Origin: Hoyosella altamirensis
GTDB lineage: Bacteria > Actinomycetota > Actinomycetes > Mycobacteriales > Mycobacteriaceae
Assembly: GCF_014191505.1 (NCBI RefSeq)
Contig: NZ_JACHWS010000005.1
Coordinates: forward strand, 124,001 to 188,000
Direction of reading: 5' to 3'
DNA length: 64,000 nucleotides
This document shows positions 1 through 11,201 of the stretch, one piece after another (the stretch's first letter is position 1; every line of letters starts with the position of its first letter). Both the position numbers and the translations under genes were made by a program. The notes beneath the pieces are model-generated. The model had not been told where the DNA came from and did not search any database. It saw only the letters and a list, made by a program, of their open reading frames with translations.

Positions 1-182
1 GTGCCCGACTTCTCGAGCGCCTCCCGCAACGCTTCTGCAGTCTGCGCCAAGGACGGCTGGTAGAAGATCGCGATCGTGGAGTTACCCTGAAGGCGTTCCA
101 CGATATCCCCGAGCAGACCCCGGCCAATGACGACGGGATAGGGGTTTTCTGTGCGCACATCCACCTGCACAGGTTCAGTCAC
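1..182 (-). CDS. aroB: 3-dehydroquinate synthase, N-terminal fragment (cut by window edge)
   Basis: The fragment reads from a GTG at 182 leftwards off the window and covers about 60 residues. The N-terminus contains the segments [12 protein letters not shown] and [10 protein letters not shown], which match the start of the NAD-binding domain of 3-dehydroquinate synthase. That enzyme converts DAHP to 3-dehydroquinate in the cytoplasmic shikimate pathway. The GTG overlaps the stop of aroK by 8 bases, so the two are probably translationally coupled, in the order aroE, aroC, aroK, aroB on the minus strand. The catalytic region lies outside the window, so the call rests on the N-terminus and the operon context. 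Confidence 0.85.
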   Translation of the reverse strand, partial: MTEPVQVDVRTENPYPVVIGRGLLGDIVERLQGNSTIAIFYQPSLAQTAEALREALEKSG

Positions 183-789
183 CGGTTGTCCTCCGTTTTT
201 GCTCGTCTCGCGGGGGTTGCGACGACCGTATGGGCCGCCCCGGCCGCATAGGGACCGGCCACCGAGTCCGCGGTTGTTGTTGTTCGCCACCGATCCTGCG
301 CAGGATGTACTGCACAGACCGCCCCGGACTGCGGCCATTTGTGCGCACACGCAGTGTGGAGACTTTCTTATATATCGGACGCCGCCGTCGCATCAACGCG
401 CGGTATTTCGCGCCCGGGTCGTCACCGTCGAGCAACGGTCGCGACTTGTTGGCCCCTGTGCGGCGGAGGCCCTCCGCGACCGTTATCTCCAAATAGATGA
501 CCGTATGCCCGCGCAGTGCCTGCTGCGTGACGGGCGAAAGAACTGCACCACCGCCAAGCGAAACAATTCCAGTCTGTTCGGCGATGGCCCGCCCGACCAC
601 ATCCTCTTCGATCTTCCGGAAACCCGCTTCCCCGTCTGTGGCGAAAATCTCGCGGATGGTCCGTCCAGTTTCGCGTTCAATCGCCGCATCCGTGTCATAA
701 AACGGCACGCCTAAAGCAGACGCTAGCCGTCGGCCGATTGTCGACTTACCTGCGCCCGGCGGGCCCACCAAAATCGCTCTGGGCGGCAC
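175..789 (-). CDS. aroK: Shikimate kinase
   Basis: Phosphorylates shikimate to shikimate 3-phosphate with ATP. The 204-residue product has the Walker A loop GPPGAGKST at residues 9-17, the magnesium and shikimate-binding DTD at 32-34, a GGG shikimate-binding turn near 77-79 and an RPLL lid motif. The last 40 or so residues are a basic, proline-rich tail beyond the usual kinase fold, which is about 170-176 residues. Translation starts at a GTG directly after the aroC stop (TGA then GTG, no gap). The tail ends inside the start region of aroB. The kinase call is secure; the tail has no visible domain. Confidence 0.95.
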   Translation of the reverse strand: MPPRAILVGPPGAGKSTIGRRLASALGVPFYDTDAAIERETGRTIREIFATDGEAGFRKIEEDVVGRAIAEQTGIVSLGGGAVLSPVTQQALRGHTVIYLEITVAEGLRRTGANKSRPLLDGDDPGAKYRALMRRRRPIYKKVSTLRVRTNGRSPGRSVQYILRRIGGEQQQPRTRWPVPMRPGRPIRSSQPPRDEQKRRTTGD

Positions 790-2016
790 TCAGATCGCTT
801 CTCCTGCGGTCGAACCGCTTCGGGATTCCTCCCAGCGCATCCGGGTTTCTACTTCCTGCTGGTACGACTCAAAGTTACGCCGCGTCTCGCCGAGCGAGTC
901 ACCACCGAACTTCTCCCGGACGGCTTGAGCGACAACTAGTGCGACCATGGCTTCCGCCACCACACCGGCTGCGGGCACCGCGCACACGTCCGAGCGCTGG
1001 TGAATAGCGACAGCTTCCGAGCCTGAACTCATATCGATTGTCTTCAGTGCCCGCGGCACGGTAGAAATCGGCTTCATCGCCGCACGGACACGCAATGGCT
1101 GACCATTCGTCATACCGCCCTCGAGACCACCAGCGCGGTTGGAGAGCCGGAGAACGCCATCAGGACCGGGGACCATTTCGTCGTGCGCAGCGGAGCCACG
1201 GCGGCGGGCAGTTTCAAAACCATCCCCCACCTCCACGCCCTTGATCGCCTGGATTCCCATCAGGGCTCCTGCAAGGCGTGAGTCGAGACGGTCCTCACCA
1301 CTGATGAACGAGCCGAGCCCAATGGGCAGACTATGAACGACAACCTCAACGACACCGCCGAGCGTGTCACCCGCCCGCTTTGCGGCCTCGATCTCCTTGA
1401 TCATCGCGTCAGCCGCGGCCGCATCAAACGCGCGGACAGGGCTTGCATCAACCGCAGCCAGATCTGCCGAGGTGGGCAGCGCATCGGACTCGGTCGCCGC
1501 GGCTCCGATCGACACCACATGCGAGACCACATCAACACCGAGCGCCTGCTTGAGGAACAACCGGGCGACGGTGCCTAATGCGACCCGGGCCGCGGTTTCC
1601 CGCGCGCTCGCACGCTCTAGAACTGGGCGCGCATCATCGAAGCCATACTTCAGCATGCCCGCAAAGTCGGCGTGTCCTGGACGAGGTCGCGTCAGCGGCT
1701 CATTCCGCGCAAGGTCGTTGAGAACATCCGGGTCCACCGGGTCTGCGGACATAACCTGTTCCCACTTGGGCCACTCCGTGTTGCCCACCTGGATGGCGAT
1801 CGGGCCGCCCAGCGTTTTTCCGTGCCGGACTCCGCCGAGGATCGTCACTTGATCAGCTTCGAACTTCATGCGTGCACCGCGCCCGTAGCCTAGACGGCGG
1901 CGAGCAAGGTGTTCAGCAATGTCAGCTGACGTGACGTCAACGCCCGCGACCATGCCTTCCAGCACAGCAACAAGGGCAGGACCGTGTGATTCTCCGGCAG
2001 TTATCCAGCGCAGCAC
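790..2016 (-). CDS. aroC: Chorismate synthase
   Basis: Uses reduced FMN to eliminate phosphate from EPSP, giving chorismate, the last common step of aromatic biosynthesis. The product is about 408 residues. It carries GESHG at residues 8-12, the internal signature [15 protein letters not shown] and the C-terminal signature [17 protein letters not shown], all diagnostic of the family. The frame stays open further upstream to 2055, but the family-typical N-terminus ([12 protein letters not shown]) begins at the GTG at 2016, so that start was chosen. An ATG at 2025 is the alternative. It lies between a prepilin peptidase gene and aroK. Confidence 0.95.
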   Translation of the reverse strand: MLRWITAGESHGPALVAVLEGMVAGVDVTSADIAEHLARRRLGYGRGARMKFEADQVTILGGVRHGKTLGGPIAIQVGNTEWPKWEQVMSADPVDPDVLNDLARNEPLTRPRPGHADFAGMLKYGFDDARPVLERASARETAARVALGTVARLFLKQALGVDVVSHVVSIGAAATESDALPTSADLAAVDASPVRAFDAAAADAMIKEIEAAKRAGDTLGGVVEVVVHSLPIGLGSFISGEDRLDSRLAGALMGIQAIKGVEVGDGFETARRRGSAAHDEMVPGPDGVLRLSNRAGGLEGGMTNGQPLRVRAAMKPISTVPRALKTIDMSSGSEAVAIHQRSDVCAVPAAGVVAEAMVALVVAQAVREKFGGDSLGETRRNFESYQQEVETRMRWEESRSGSTAGEAI

Positions 2017-2088
2017 GTGTCTCATCTTCCCACGAGTTGAGGACCATTCCAGCATCGTCCCGGTCGCGGCGGCGATGCCACCCGCTCG

Positions 2089-2550
2089 CTACTCACCTGC
2101 CACCACAGCGAATCCGATCGCCACGACAGCAGCTGCACACATTGAGGGGCCGTGAGGCAAGCGTATACGGCGCGCTGCCGATAGCGCAGACGCCCTGTGC
2201 ACAAGCGCGGCGGCGACAGCGCCAGCGCCGACGGTCAGTAGTGGCGCACCAATCGCACAAAGGAACCACGCGCCGAGCCCAAATGTCCCGGTCAGTGCGC
2301 CGATCCCGAGTGCGAGCTTCACATCGCCAGCGCCCATTCCGCGCGGAGAAATGACGTGAGTGACGAGATACACGCCAGCCAGGCCAAGGCCGCCGGTCAC
2401 CGCTTCGGCCCCATATCCCGCCAAGCTTGCCACCGTCACGATGAGAGCCGCACCGGGAAGCGTGAGCCAGTTCGGCAGCCTCCGCACTCTGATATCGATG
2501 ACACAAAGAACGGCCATCCACGGCACCGCGGCGACCGCTAGCCATAACAT
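2089..2550 (-). CDS. Prepilin peptidase, A24 family (orphan)
   Basis: A 153-residue integral membrane protein with several hydrophobic segments. The conserved aspartate pair of A24 aspartic peptidases is present: Asp19 in the first loop (VIDIRVRRLPNW) and Asp76 in the GAGDVK motif (GxGDxK, residues 73-78). Such enzymes cut the leader peptide of type IV or Tad prepilins at the membrane. There is no N-terminal methylase domain, as in short actinobacterial versions. The ATG at 2550 starts 7 bases after the aroE stop. No pilin, ATPase or secretin gene is in the window. M. tuberculosis has a similar gene (Rv2551c) next to aroE. Confidence 0.8.
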   Translation of the reverse strand: MLWLAVAAVPWMAVLCVIDIRVRRLPNWLTLPGAALIVTVASLAGYGAEAVTGGLGLAGVYLVTHVISPRGMGAGDVKLALGIGALTGTFGLGAWFLCAIGAPLLTVGAGAVAAALVHRASALSAARRIRLPHGPSMCAAAVVAIGFAVVAGE

Positions 2551-2557
2551 CGCGCCT

Positions 2558-3388
2558 TCAGAGCGCAGAGAGACCCAGCGCCTGTGCCATCTCGGCACGC
2601 GGCGCAGGCCTGCCCGTGAACTGCTCGACCTGGCCAAATGCCTGGTTCAGCAGCATCGACAAACCACCGGTGACGCGGCCGCCCCGTTCCCGCACAGCTG
2701 ACGCCAAGGGGGTTGGCCAGGGGTGGTAAATCACATCGAGCACGTGCGGGGCGGTCGCTGCCGCCTCTAGGTGCCCGGACATTGCGTCCGCTGGAATTGT
2801 GCTAATCACAGCGGAGGCGTCGGGGCAGAGGCGCGCCAAGTCCGAGAACGGCGCGTAACTCACAGTGAGTCCCGCGCGGTTACCGCACTCGACTGCGCCC
2901 TGCGCGCGCTGTTCGTCACGAGCTACCACTACAGCTTCGCTGGCGCCGAGTTCCGCGAGCGCGACTAGTGCCGGTCGCGCAGTCCCGCCTGCGCCGATAA
3001 CAATCGCTGGCTTGGACGAGACATCGGTCACTCCTAGTTCGGCCAGCGCGCCTGTGACACCGTCGACGTCAGTACAGTCCGCCCGCCACCCGGAATTGGT
3101 GCGAACGAGCGTGTTCGCTGACCCCACCACTACCGCCCGCTCGGTGCGCTCGGTAGCGAACTCCAGCGCTTCAAGCTTTCCAGGCATGGTGACTGAGACA
3201 CCCACCCATTCAGGTCCCAGGCCAGACACGATGCTGGATAGTTCACCCGCGCGGCATTCGATGCGCTCGTAGGTCCAGTCGGTCAGCCCAAGCGCGCGAT
3301 ACGCCGCCAAGTGCAGCTGTGGGGACCGCGAGTGCGCTATCGGGCTGCCGAGCACTCCAGCCCTCCGGCGCGTCGGCTCATCGGCCAC
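2558..3388 (-). CDS. aroE: Shikimate dehydrogenase
   Basis: Reduces 3-dehydroshikimate to shikimate with NADPH. About 276 residues. The N-terminal substrate site has SRSPQLHLAAY and the catalytic lysine in SVTMPGK. The shikimate-binding Asp lies in CTDVDG. The nucleotide-binding turn is GAGGTARPALVAL, and the C-terminal GLSMLLNQAF motif is typical. The start was set at the GTG at 3388, which overlaps the end of mltG by 11 bases. A TTG at 3415 would add nine residues, and neither start has a strong ribosome-binding site, so the exact N-terminus is uncertain. Confidence 0.92.
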   Translation of the reverse strand: MADEPTRRRAGVLGSPIAHSRSPQLHLAAYRALGLTDWTYERIECRAGELSSIVSGLGPEWVGVSVTMPGKLEALEFATERTERAVVVGSANTLVRTNSGWRADCTDVDGVTGALAELGVTDVSSKPAIVIGAGGTARPALVALAELGASEAVVVARDEQRAQGAVECGNRAGLTVSYAPFSDLARLCPDASAVISTIPADAMSGHLEAAATAPHVLDVIYHPWPTPLASAVRERGGRVTGGLSMLLNQAFGQVEQFTGRPAPRAEMAQALGLSAL

Positions 3389-4712
3389 TGGCGAGGACCC
3401 CGTTCCGGATCGCAACTTGCACGTTCTCCAGGTGTTCGTCGAAGGTCTCCGCGAAGACAGTCGTTCCTTCGAAATCGATCGTCACGAAGAACCGCCAATC
3501 CCCATCTTCCGGGCTTTCGACCGCTTGGAGCGCCTCGATGCTCGGTGAAGAGATCGGTGTTTGCGGCAGTCCCGTCATTGCATAGGTGTTCCATGGGGTG
3601 CGCGCAGCGCGCGCGTCATCAGTGGTCGCAATCTCGATCGAATCGAGTGCGTAGTTGACGGTCGAGTCGAATTCGAGCTGCATTCCAGCATCGATCCGGT
3701 TCAGGATGACTCGTGCAACCTTACTGAAGTCGTCAGGCAGCGCTTCGTGCTCAAGCAAGGAAGCAATGGTGAGCATTTCGTAGGGAGTGACGCCCACGGC
3801 CTCGCTCGCTTCGATAATGCCGGTCCGCTCGTAAGCCTGCGCGCTCCGAGAGATGAGCTCCGAGAGTATCTCCACTGGTGTTGCATCTGGATCGACGTCC
3901 CATCGACCGGCACGAATCAGTCCCTCGATCCGGCGTTCGGGGTCCTCAGCCTGGCTGACCTCCGCACGTGCCCACTCAGGCACGCCCAGCTGCGCGAGGT
4001 CTGCGGTCGCGGCTGCATCCCGCAGTGCGTCTTCCGTGAGGCACGTCTCCTCACCGTTGAGCTCCACACAGCTCGCCCGGGCTACCAGTGCATAAATTCC
4101 ATCAGTCGTATGGTCACCGCCCACCGAAACGGACGTGTGCAGTTTGCGGCCCTCCGGAATGATAAAGGATCCGACACGGGTCTCAGGACTCGTCAGCATG
4201 TCAACGGCCATCGCAGCCGGAATCTGAGTCCGGACCTTGTAGTAACCGGGCTGAATCGCGCCGAGATCGTCACGGCCATGGGCTGCGGTCATGAAAGCAG
4301 CGGTGCTTTTGATCACATCACTCTCGACCAGGGACGCTGCGATGTCGGATCCGGCGTCGCCTTGCTGGACGCGAACTACGATGTCGCTCTCGCCAGTCCC
4401 CGTGTAGTCGGGTATCGGTGCGGGCCGGCGGCCGTCAAGGAAGGACTGCACCAGGTATACGGCTCCCCCGAGGACCAGCACTGCGATGAGGAGGAAAACG
4501 GCGATGCTGCGACGCCTTCTCCGTTTCCTCGCTGCTTCGCGCTGTCGGCGAACCTGCAGGGGTGTTCCGCCTTCCCCAGCGCCCACCCAGGCCGGCTCGG
4601 CCCGACTCGTGTCATAGAACTCAGAATCGTAACTCGTGTCCCAATCCTCGGGCTCATGCCCGGCAGGACCTGGGTGCGATCCCACCGGATCATGCTCTCG
4701 ATATTCGTTCAC
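3378..4712 (-). CDS. mltG: Endolytic murein transglycosylase, MltG/YceG family
   Basis: Cleaves nascent glycan strands at the inner membrane and so ends peptidoglycan chain growth. The 444-residue protein has a 68-residue cytoplasmic region rich in acidic and then basic residues, a single membrane segment at about 70-89, and an extracytoplasmic YceG domain. The active-site motif is ASLLEHEA, with Glu321 matching the catalytic glutamate. The later PWNTY and [11 protein letters not shown] segments are also family-typical. The GTG start at 4712 shares four bases (GTGA) with the ruvX stop and has a GGAGG eight bases upstream, which suggests coupling. It lies upstream of aroE, as Rv2553c does. Confidence 0.93.
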   Translation of the reverse strand: MNEYREHDPVGSHPGPAGHEPEDWDTSYDSEFYDTSRAEPAWVGAGEGGTPLQVRRQREAARKRRRRRSIAVFLLIAVLVLGGAVYLVQSFLDGRRPAPIPDYTGTGESDIVVRVQQGDAGSDIAASLVESDVIKSTAAFMTAAHGRDDLGAIQPGYYKVRTQIPAAMAVDMLTSPETRVGSFIIPEGRKLHTSVSVGGDHTTDGIYALVARASCVELNGEETCLTEDALRDAAATADLAQLGVPEWARAEVSQAEDPERRIEGLIRAGRWDVDPDATPVEILSELISRSAQAYERTGIIEASEAVGVTPYEMLTIASLLEHEALPDDFSKVARVILNRIDAGMQLEFDSTVNYALDSIEIATTDDARAARTPWNTYAMTGLPQTPISSPSIEALQAVESPEDGDWRFFVTIDFEGTTVFAETFDEHLENVQVAIRNGVLASGR

Positions 4713-5221
4713 TCACGATCCTCCATTGTGGGTCGATAGCGCGCGCGTTCGTCGAGCCATCCCTGCAATATTGCGACCGCTGCAGCCTGGTCGATAATTG
4801 CGCGCTGCTGTTTCGCTTTCCTTCCGGCAGCTCGCAAGTCTCGCTGGGCAGTCACAGTGGTCATACGCTCGTCGGAGAGCCGGATGGGGATCGGCTGGAT
4901 CCGGCCCCTTAGCTGCTCCGCAAACGTCAGCGCCGCATCGGCTGCGTGGCCCTGTTCACCACGTAACGTGCGCGGCAGTCCCACGACAACTTCTACGGCG
5001 CTGTACTCCTCGATAATGGCAGCTATGTGGTCGAGTTCCCGGGAATCGGACACCTCCCGTGTGTTGCGAGTCACTGTCTCGACCGGAGACGCCAGGATCC
5101 CGTCAGGGTCGCTGACGGCGACACCGATCCGCACCGAACCCACATCGATACCGATTCGCCGTCCACGCCCTGGATCATCGGGCCCCGGCCGATCCGGGGC
5201 CACACCTTGCGGGCCTGCCAC
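4709..5221 (-). CDS. ruvX: Putative pre-16S rRNA nuclease / RuvX-YqgF family
   Basis: A 170-residue RNase H-fold protein. The first catalytic strand reads [18 protein letters not shown], followed by a [13 protein letters not shown] motif and a C-terminal [13 protein letters not shown] segment with the conserved Asp-Glu pair. In E. coli the family matures the 5' end of 16S rRNA; a Holliday-junction role has also been proposed. The first 20 residues are a proline and glycine-rich extension. The GTG start overlaps the alaS stop by one base, and the stop overlaps the mltG start, so alaS, ruvX and mltG probably form one transcript. Confidence 0.92.
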   Translation of the reverse strand: MAGPQGVAPDRPGPDDPGRGRRIGIDVGSVRIGVAVSDPDGILASPVETVTRNTREVSDSRELDHIAAIIEEYSAVEVVVGLPRTLRGEQGHAADAALTFAEQLRGRIQPIPIRLSDERMTTVTAQRDLRAAGRKAKQQRAIIDQAAAVAILQGWLDERARYRPTMEDRE

Positions 5222-7896
5222 TAGCTTGCCCGGGTCGCGAGCGCGGCCCGAATAGCATCGATGGCTTGGGTGACACCGCCTGGCCGTGATCCCGATCCCT
5301 GCGCCATGTCGGGTTTGCCACCACCGCGCCCGTTGATGTGCGGAGAGAACTCACGAACGAGATCTCCCGCTTTGATGCCGAAATCGCGCGCCCCTTGCGT
5401 GGTCGCCACCACAAACGGGACCTTCTCACCAGTAGTGCTGAAGAGCGCGACCACCGCAGGTTCGCTGCCGAACCGTCCGCGCACATCGGCGGCCAGCGTC
5501 CGCAGGTCACCCGCACCCACCCCGTCGGGGGCGGCCTGCGCGACGAGAAGAATACTCCCGACGCGTTCGGCTGCGGACGTGAGAGAACCCGCAGACGCGA
5601 GAATCGCTGCCGCTCGGTGTTTCTCGAGCTCTTTTTCAGCTGCCTTGAGGCGTTCCACTAGCGCTTCCACCCGGGCGGGAACGTCCTCCGGCGTGACCCG
5701 CAGCGCCGTCGCGACTCCGGCAAGCAGCGCCCGCTCACGCGCAAGATGTTTATAGGAATCGAGCCCCACATACGCTTCGACGCGGCGCACACCAGAACCT
5801 ACCGAGGATTCGCCGAGAAGTGTCACAGGACCCACGTGGGAGGAGCTCGCGACGTGAGTCCCGGCGCACAACTCCATCGAGAACGGTCCACCCATTTCGA
5901 CGACGCGTACACGGTCACCGTAGTTCTCACCAAACAGTGCGAGCGCTCCCATAGCCCGGGCCTTCGCGAGGTCGGTCACGAAGGTATTGACCGGATAGTC
6001 AGCGAGCACGGCCTCGTTGGTGACTTCTTCGATCTCGTGTCTCGCTGCCTCCGATAGCCCGCCCTGCCAGGAAAAGTCGAAGCGGAGGTAGCCCGGCTTG
6101 TTCAGTGATCCCGCTTGAACTGCGTTGGGCCCTAGAATCTGGCGGAGCGCGGCGTGCACCAAGTGTGTGCCGGAGTGCCCCTGGGTTGCCCCCTTGCGCC
6201 ATTCGGGATCCACCTGGGCGAGAACGTCTGACCCCTCGGTGATCTCGCCTTCCTCGACTGTGACCTTGTGGATCCAGAGCTTCTTGCCGATCTTCTGGAC
6301 ATCATTCACCTTCAGCCGGACACCGGAGGCGGTGATCCTTCCGATGTCAGCGAGCTGCCCTCCGGACTCGGCGTAGAGCGGACTCCGGTCGAGGATGACC
6401 TCGATGTCCTCACCGGCACTCGCACTCGGAACGCGAGCCCCACCGGCGATGAGTCCGATGACTTTCGCTTCTGAGTTGAGTTCGGTGTACCCCGTGAATT
6501 CCGTAGGCCCGCGGTCGAGCAGTTCACGATAAACAGCCTCGTCCGCGTGTGCCTGCTTACGCGAGGCAGCGTCCGCCTTGGCCCGGTCACGCTGCTCGGC
6601 CATCAAAGTCCGGAAACCCGCTTCGTCGACGCTGAGGCCGGCTTCGCTCGCCATCTCCAGGGTCAGGTCAATCGGGAAGCCGTAGGTGTCATGCAGAGTG
6701 AACGCTTCGGTCCCGCCGAGAACGGTTTGGCCGTGTGATTTCACATCTGCGACTGCCGACTCGAAAAGCCGGGACCCCGTGTCCAGCGTGCGCAGGAACG
6801 CTGCCTCCTCCCCCGAAGCAACCCGCTCAATTCGGCTGAAGTCTGTGGAAAGCTCAGGGTAAGACTCAGCCATCGTCTCGCTGACGACCTTCATGAACTC
6901 CGGCATTACCGGCTTCGATGCGCCGAGGAGGCGGGCTGCCCGCACGATCCGCCGCAAAAGGCGCCGCAGGACGTAGCCACGCCCGTCATTGCCGGGATTG
7001 ACACCGTCGGCGATTAGCATCGCGGACGTCCGGGCATGGTCGGCGATCACGCGAAAACGGACATCATCTTCGTGGTTGTCGTCACTCGCATGGTAGCGGC
7101 GTCCCGTGAGTTCTTCGGCCTTTGTGATGACGGGACGAACGAGGTCAGTTTCATAAACGTTGTCAACGCCCTGGAGCAACAGCGCGACACGCTCGACCCC
7201 CATGCCGGTATCGATGTTCTTCTTGGGCAGTTCACCAACCGGTGGGTGGCCAGCTTTCGGGCTCAGCTCCCCACGCTCATCCTGCATGAACACCAGATTC
7301 CAGATTTCGAGGTAGCGATCTTCGTCGACAACCGGACCACCCTCTTTGCCGTATTCGGGGCCACGATCGAAGTAGATTTCCGAACACGGACCACCTGGAC
7401 CAGGAACCCCCATGTCCCAGTAGTTGTCCTTACCGTCGCGGTACTGGATCCGCTCAGCCGGGATGCCCGCGACTCGCTGCCAGATTTCAGCGGCCTCAGG
7501 ATCGTCCTGATAGACCGTGACCCAGATACGCGCGGGATCGAAACCATAGCCGCCCTCGTCCTGCGACGCGGTGATCAGCGTCCAGGCGTGGGTGATGGCG
7601 CCTTCTTTGAAGTAATCACCGAACGAGAAGTTGCCGGCCATCTGGAAGAACGTGTTGTGGCGGGTGGTTTTGCCGACTTCTTCGATGTCTCCCGTCCGGA
7701 CGCATTTCTGCACGCTGGTCGCAGTCGGGTACGGGGGTGTCTGCTGGCCCAGGAAGTAGGGCTTGAACTGAACCATGCCGGCGTTGACGAACAGCAAGTT
7801 CGGGTCGTCGAGAAGCAGGGACGCGCTGGGAACCTCAACGTGGCCAGCCTTGACGAAGTGGTCAAGAAAGCGTCTGCGGATCTCGTGGGTCTGCAC
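5221..7896 (-). CDS. alaS: Alanyl-tRNA synthetase
   Basis: Charges tRNA-Ala and edits mischarged Ser or Gly. At 891 residues it has the full class II arrangement. The catalytic core comes first ([14 protein letters not shown], then [15 protein letters not shown]). The editing domain follows, with zinc ligands in [13 protein letters not shown] and CAGTHV, and a C-terminal C-Ala domain ends in the glycine-rich [17 protein letters not shown] segment. The GTG start has GAGGA about seven bases upstream. There is no visible T-box or other leader in the 113 bases before it. It heads the alaS-ruvX-mltG-aroE group. Confidence 0.97.
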   Translation of the reverse strand: MQTHEIRRRFLDHFVKAGHVEVPSASLLLDDPNLLFVNAGMVQFKPYFLGQQTPPYPTATSVQKCVRTGDIEEVGKTTRHNTFFQMAGNFSFGDYFKEGAITHAWTLITASQDEGGYGFDPARIWVTVYQDDPEAAEIWQRVAGIPAERIQYRDGKDNYWDMGVPGPGGPCSEIYFDRGPEYGKEGGPVVDEDRYLEIWNLVFMQDERGELSPKAGHPPVGELPKKNIDTGMGVERVALLLQGVDNVYETDLVRPVITKAEELTGRRYHASDDNHEDDVRFRVIADHARTSAMLIADGVNPGNDGRGYVLRRLLRRIVRAARLLGASKPVMPEFMKVVSETMAESYPELSTDFSRIERVASGEEAAFLRTLDTGSRLFESAVADVKSHGQTVLGGTEAFTLHDTYGFPIDLTLEMASEAGLSVDEAGFRTLMAEQRDRAKADAASRKQAHADEAVYRELLDRGPTEFTGYTELNSEAKVIGLIAGGARVPSASAGEDIEVILDRSPLYAESGGQLADIGRITASGVRLKVNDVQKIGKKLWIHKVTVEEGEITEGSDVLAQVDPEWRKGATQGHSGTHLVHAALRQILGPNAVQAGSLNKPGYLRFDFSWQGGLSEAARHEIEEVTNEAVLADYPVNTFVTDLAKARAMGALALFGENYGDRVRVVEMGGPFSMELCAGTHVASSSHVGPVTLLGESSVGSGVRRVEAYVGLDSYKHLARERALLAGVATALRVTPEDVPARVEALVERLKAAEKELEKHRAAAILASAGSLTSAAERVGSILLVAQAAPDGVGAGDLRTLAADVRGRFGSEPAVVALFSTTGEKVPFVVATTQGARDFGIKAGDLVREFSPHINGRGGGKPDMAQGSGSRPGGVTQAIDAIRAALATRAS

Positions 7897-8009
7897 TGCT
7901 CGTCCTCACTTGGATATGTGACCGATGTACTAGTGGGTGTGCGGTTCAAATCGCACCGTTCAGGGTACCGCGAGCCGGACATTCAGCCGCATCGCGATGC
8001 ACAGGCCGC

Positions 8010-9455
8010 CTACTTCCTCCGGATGATCTTCCGGAGCTTCGAAACCCGCACGACCAAGTCTCGCTCGGTGCCGCGGCCAGCCGGCCGATAGTAGTCCACC
8101 CCAACTAGTTCATCTGGCGGATACTGCTGTGACAGCACCCCTTCGGCCACGTCGTGCGGATAGCGGTACCCGACGGCGCTGCCCAGCGAAGACGCTCCTG
8201 AATAGTGACCGTCACGGAGGTGGGCAGGCACTGGCCCCGCTTTGCCCTTGGCGACGTCCTTCATTGCCGCGTTCAGCGCCGCCACCACGCCGTTGGACTT
8301 CGGGGCCGTCGCCAGATGGATCGTCGCGTGCGCGAGCGTCAGTCCGGCCTCCGGCATTCCGATCAGTTGCACCGCTTGCGCGGCAGCGGCCGCCGTGTGC
8401 AGCGCTGTCGGATCAGCCATACCGATGTCTTCACTCGCATGCACTACGAGCCGGCGGGCAATGAACCGTGGATCCTCCCCCGCCGTTATCATCCTCGCGA
8501 GATAATGCAGCGCAGCATCGACGTCAGAGCCGCGAATCGACTTGATGAAGGCGCTGATGACGTCGTAATGCTGGTCTCCATCGCGGTCATATCGCACAGC
8601 AGCCTTGTCTACGGAGGCTTCGACCGTCTCCAGTCCGACATCCACCGGCGCGGACTCCGTATCAGAGTTTCGCGCGAGCGCCGATTCTGCGGCCGCCTCC
8701 AGCGCGGTCAGGGCACGGCGAGCGTCACCTGCGGACAGCGCGATCAGATGGTCCCGGGCTCCGGCAGCAAGCCGCACTCGCCCAGCGAGCCCGCGCGGGT
8801 CCGAAACCGCCCGGTCGATCAATGTCCCAATGGCCGCAGCGTCAAGCGGCTTCAACTGCAAGATCAGCGACCGCGACAGCAGCGGTGACACCACAGAGAA
8901 GGAAGGATTCTCGGTGGTGGCCGCAACGAGCAACACCGTTCTGTCTTCCACGGCAGAGAGAAGGGCATCCTGTTGAGTACGGGAAAAACGGTGGACCTCA
9001 TCGATGAATAGCACCGTCTGCTCACCGTTGACCAAGCGGCGCCGTGCGAGATCAATTACCGCGCGGACGTCCTTGACACCGGCGGACAATGCGGAGAGCG
9101 CCTCAAATCGGCGGCCCGTGGCCTGCGAGATCAGCGATGCCATCGTTGTCTTTCCGGTGCCCGGCGGCCCGTAGAGGATCACCGATGCAGCGCCAGAACC
9201 TTCGATGAGGCGGCGCAAGGGCGAGGCAGGAGCGAGCAGATGTTCCTGCCCTACCACCTCGTCCAGCGATTCCGGCCGCATGCGAACCGCCAGCGGCCGC
9301 ATCGCACCGCGCGACGTTCCGGCCGGCTTGCTCTGCTCGGTTCGTCCCTGCGCGGGGGAGGTACTGAACAGGCCGTCGTCAAGCTCTTCGCTCACGTGTG
9401 CGAGGTTACCCGAAATTCTGTTTTCTCCGAGTTGACGCCCTCTGCCCGCGCTCAT
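8010..9455 (-). CDS. rarA: Replication-associated recombination protein A (RarA/MgsA AAA+ ATPase)
   Basis: A clamp-loader-like AAA+ ATPase that acts at stalled replication forks. The 481-residue protein has Walker [10 protein letters not shown] at 96-103, Walker [11 protein letters not shown], sensor 1 [10 protein letters not shown], an arginine-finger region LLSRS and the C-terminal MgsA domain ([23 protein letters not shown]-like end). The ATG at 9455 has GGAGAG upstream and was chosen. A GTG at 9395, giving an N-terminus more like that of mycobacterial homologues, is an alternative. The gene is divergent from phoD and syntenic with Rv2559c. Confidence 0.93.
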   Translation of the reverse strand: MSAGRGRQLGENRISGNLAHVSEELDDGLFSTSPAQGRTEQSKPAGTSRGAMRPLAVRMRPESLDEVVGQEHLLAPASPLRRLIEGSGAASVILYGPPGTGKTTMASLISQATGRRFEALSALSAGVKDVRAVIDLARRRLVNGEQTVLFIDEVHRFSRTQQDALLSAVEDRTVLLVAATTENPSFSVVSPLLSRSLILQLKPLDAAAIGTLIDRAVSDPRGLAGRVRLAAGARDHLIALSAGDARRALTALEAAAESALARNSDTESAPVDVGLETVEASVDKAAVRYDRDGDQHYDVISAFIKSIRGSDVDAALHYLARMITAGEDPRFIARRLVVHASEDIGMADPTALHTAAAAAQAVQLIGMPEAGLTLAHATIHLATAPKSNGVVAALNAAMKDVAKGKAGPVPAHLRDGHYSGASSLGSAVGYRYPHDVAEGVLSQQYPPDELVGVDYYRPAGRGTERDLVVRVSKLRKIIRRK

Positions 9456-9522
9456 GCCGAACTCTCCGTGAATTCGCCCGCTTCCACGCGCACGAAATGC
9501 TCACATAGTGTGTGATTAGCCA

Positions 9523-11193
9523 ATGGTGATCTCACGGCGAGCGTTGCTGCGCTCAGCTGCAGCGTTTTCGGGTGCGGGAGCGGTCGCCGCAGCATCACAT
9601 TCAGTAGCGTTCGCCCAGGCGGGCCCCGCGTTCCACCATGGCGTCGCGTCCGGGGACCCACTCCCCGATCGTGTCGTGCTCTGGACCCGCATAACCCCTT
9701 CCTCCGATGCGCTGCCCGGTTCCGGAATAGGAGGTGCGGTCAGCGTTCGCTGGGAGGTATCGCGGGATGCCGCTTTCACCTCACTAGCTGCGCGGGGCAC
9801 AGTGACGACGGGCCCGGAGCGAGACCATACCGTCAAGATCGATGCAGGCGGACTCGAGCCCGACACCACGTACTTCTACCGTTTCGCAGGGCTTGGTGAC
9901 GCTGCTCAGGCGACCTCGCCTGTGGGCGCTACCCGTACCGCGCCTGCATTTTCGGCCGACGTTTCACGACTGAGATTTGGTGTCGTCTCGTGCTCGAACT
10001 GGGAGGCCGGGTATTTCGCTGCGTACCGGCATCTCGCGGACCGCGGCGACATCGATGCGATCATCCACCTTGGGGACTATCTGTACGAGTATGGCGCGGG
10101 CGAATACGGCGGCAAGGAGGGTTCACTCCGGTTCCATGAGCCTGCCCATGACATCGTCTCGCTTGCCGACTACCGGATCCGTCACGGGCAGTATAAGACC
10201 GACCCCGACCTGCAGCGGCTCCACGCGTCAGTGCCGTGGATTCCTATCTGGGACGACCACGAATCGGCGAACGACGCGTGGCGCAACGGTGCCGAGAACC
10301 ATGACCCCGCTTCGCAGGGGCCGTGGGGAATGCGATACCGCAGCGCACTGCAGGCCTATCTGGAATGGATGCCGGTGCGGCCCGGTGGAACCGGAGACCG
10401 CCTGTATCGCCGTCTTCAGTTTGGTGACCTGTGCGAACTATCGATGATCGACCTGCGAAGTTATCGCGATGAGCCGGCCGCCGCCGGTACAGGATGGCCT
10501 GCGGTTGACGCGACCGAACGGACGATCACCGGCGCCGATCAGATGTCGTGGCTGGTCACAGGAATGACTACTGCCGCGGCACGGTGGCGTCTGATCGGCA
10601 ATCCGGTGATGATCGCTCCGCTGGTGGTCCCGCCCCTCGAACCGGCAACAACGGAGGCCCTCACCCAGATGCTCGGCCTGCCGCGCGGCGGCATCCCGAT
10701 CAACACCGACCAGTGGGACGGCTATACGGCGGACCGGCGACGGATCATCGACGCCATCGCAACGACCGGGACAGCCAACGTCGTGTTCCTGACGGGAGAC
10801 ATTCACTCAACCTGGGCCAGTGAACTGCCGATGAACCCGGCGAACTACCCAGCCGCAGGAACGGCAGCCGTCGAATTCGTCGTGCCCTCGGTGACATCGA
10901 AGAATATCGACGACATCCTCGGCGTGCCCGAACGTTCTGTCAGTCCCGCGGCTGAAGAAGCAATCCGTCAGGTGAACCGTCACGTCCGCTACGTCGAACT
11001 GGATTCTCACGGCTACGGCGTTTGTGAGGTAACTCCCGGCCACGTGCAGATGGACTGGTTCTTTGTGGGGAACCTTGCCGACCCGGCGACCGGTGCCCGG
11101 CACGCCCTGTCGTACCGAACACGTGACGGCAGTCCGACGATCGAGCCGGCCGCTGTTCTCGATCCCGCCGCGCACCGCCCAGGAAGGTCCTGA
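9523..11193 (+). CDS. phoD: Tat-exported alkaline phosphatase/phosphodiesterase, PhoD family
   Basis: Hydrolyses phosphomonoesters or diesters outside the cell. The 556-residue product begins with a twin-arginine signal (SRRALLRSAAAFSGAGAV, residues 4-21, probable cleavage after AFA). The PhoD N-terminal domain HHGVASGDPLPDRVVLWTR follows, then the metallophosphatase core with VSCSNWEAGYFAAYRHL, HLGDYLYEYG, WDDHESANDAW and LTGDIHSTWASEL. These contain the conserved Cys, Asp, Asn and His ligands for the iron-calcium centre. It is followed after 8 bases by a second exported phosphoesterase, so the two are likely cotranscribed. No Pho box was recognised upstream. Confidence 0.93.
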   Translation: MVISRRALLRSAAAFSGAGAVAAASHSVAFAQAGPAFHHGVASGDPLPDRVVLWTRITPSSDALPGSGIGGAVSVRWEVSRDAAFTSLAARGTVTTGPERDHTVKIDAGGLEPDTTYFYRFAGLGDAAQATSPVGATRTAPAFSADVSRLRFGVVSCSNWEAGYFAAYRHLADRGDIDAIIHLGDYLYEYGAGEYGGKEGSLRFHEPAHDIVSLADYRIRHGQYKTDPDLQRLHASVPWIPIWDDHESANDAWRNGAENHDPASQGPWGMRYRSALQAYLEWMPVRPGGTGDRLYRRLQFGDLCELSMIDLRSYRDEPAAAGTGWPAVDATERTITGADQMSWLVTGMTTAAARWRLIGNPVMIAPLVVPPLEPATTEALTQMLGLPRGGIPINTDQWDGYTADRRRIIDAIATTGTANVVFLTGDIHSTWASELPMNPANYPAAGTAAVEFVVPSVTSKNIDDILGVPERSVSPAAEEAIRQVNRHVRYVELDSHGYGVCEVTPGHVQMDWFFVGNLADPATGARHALSYRTRDGSPTIEPAAVLDPAAHRPGRS

Positions 11194-11201
11194 TAACCCC
11201 G

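Noticed and set aside
3561-4739. Plus-strand frame of 392 codons opposite mltG
   Set aside because: The minus strand carries the clear MltG motifs; the plus frame has no ribosome-binding site or recognisable domain and reflects GC bias.
7036-8091. Plus-strand frame of 351 codons opposite alaS
   Set aside because: It is the complement of conserved AlaRS sequence and has no domain of its own.
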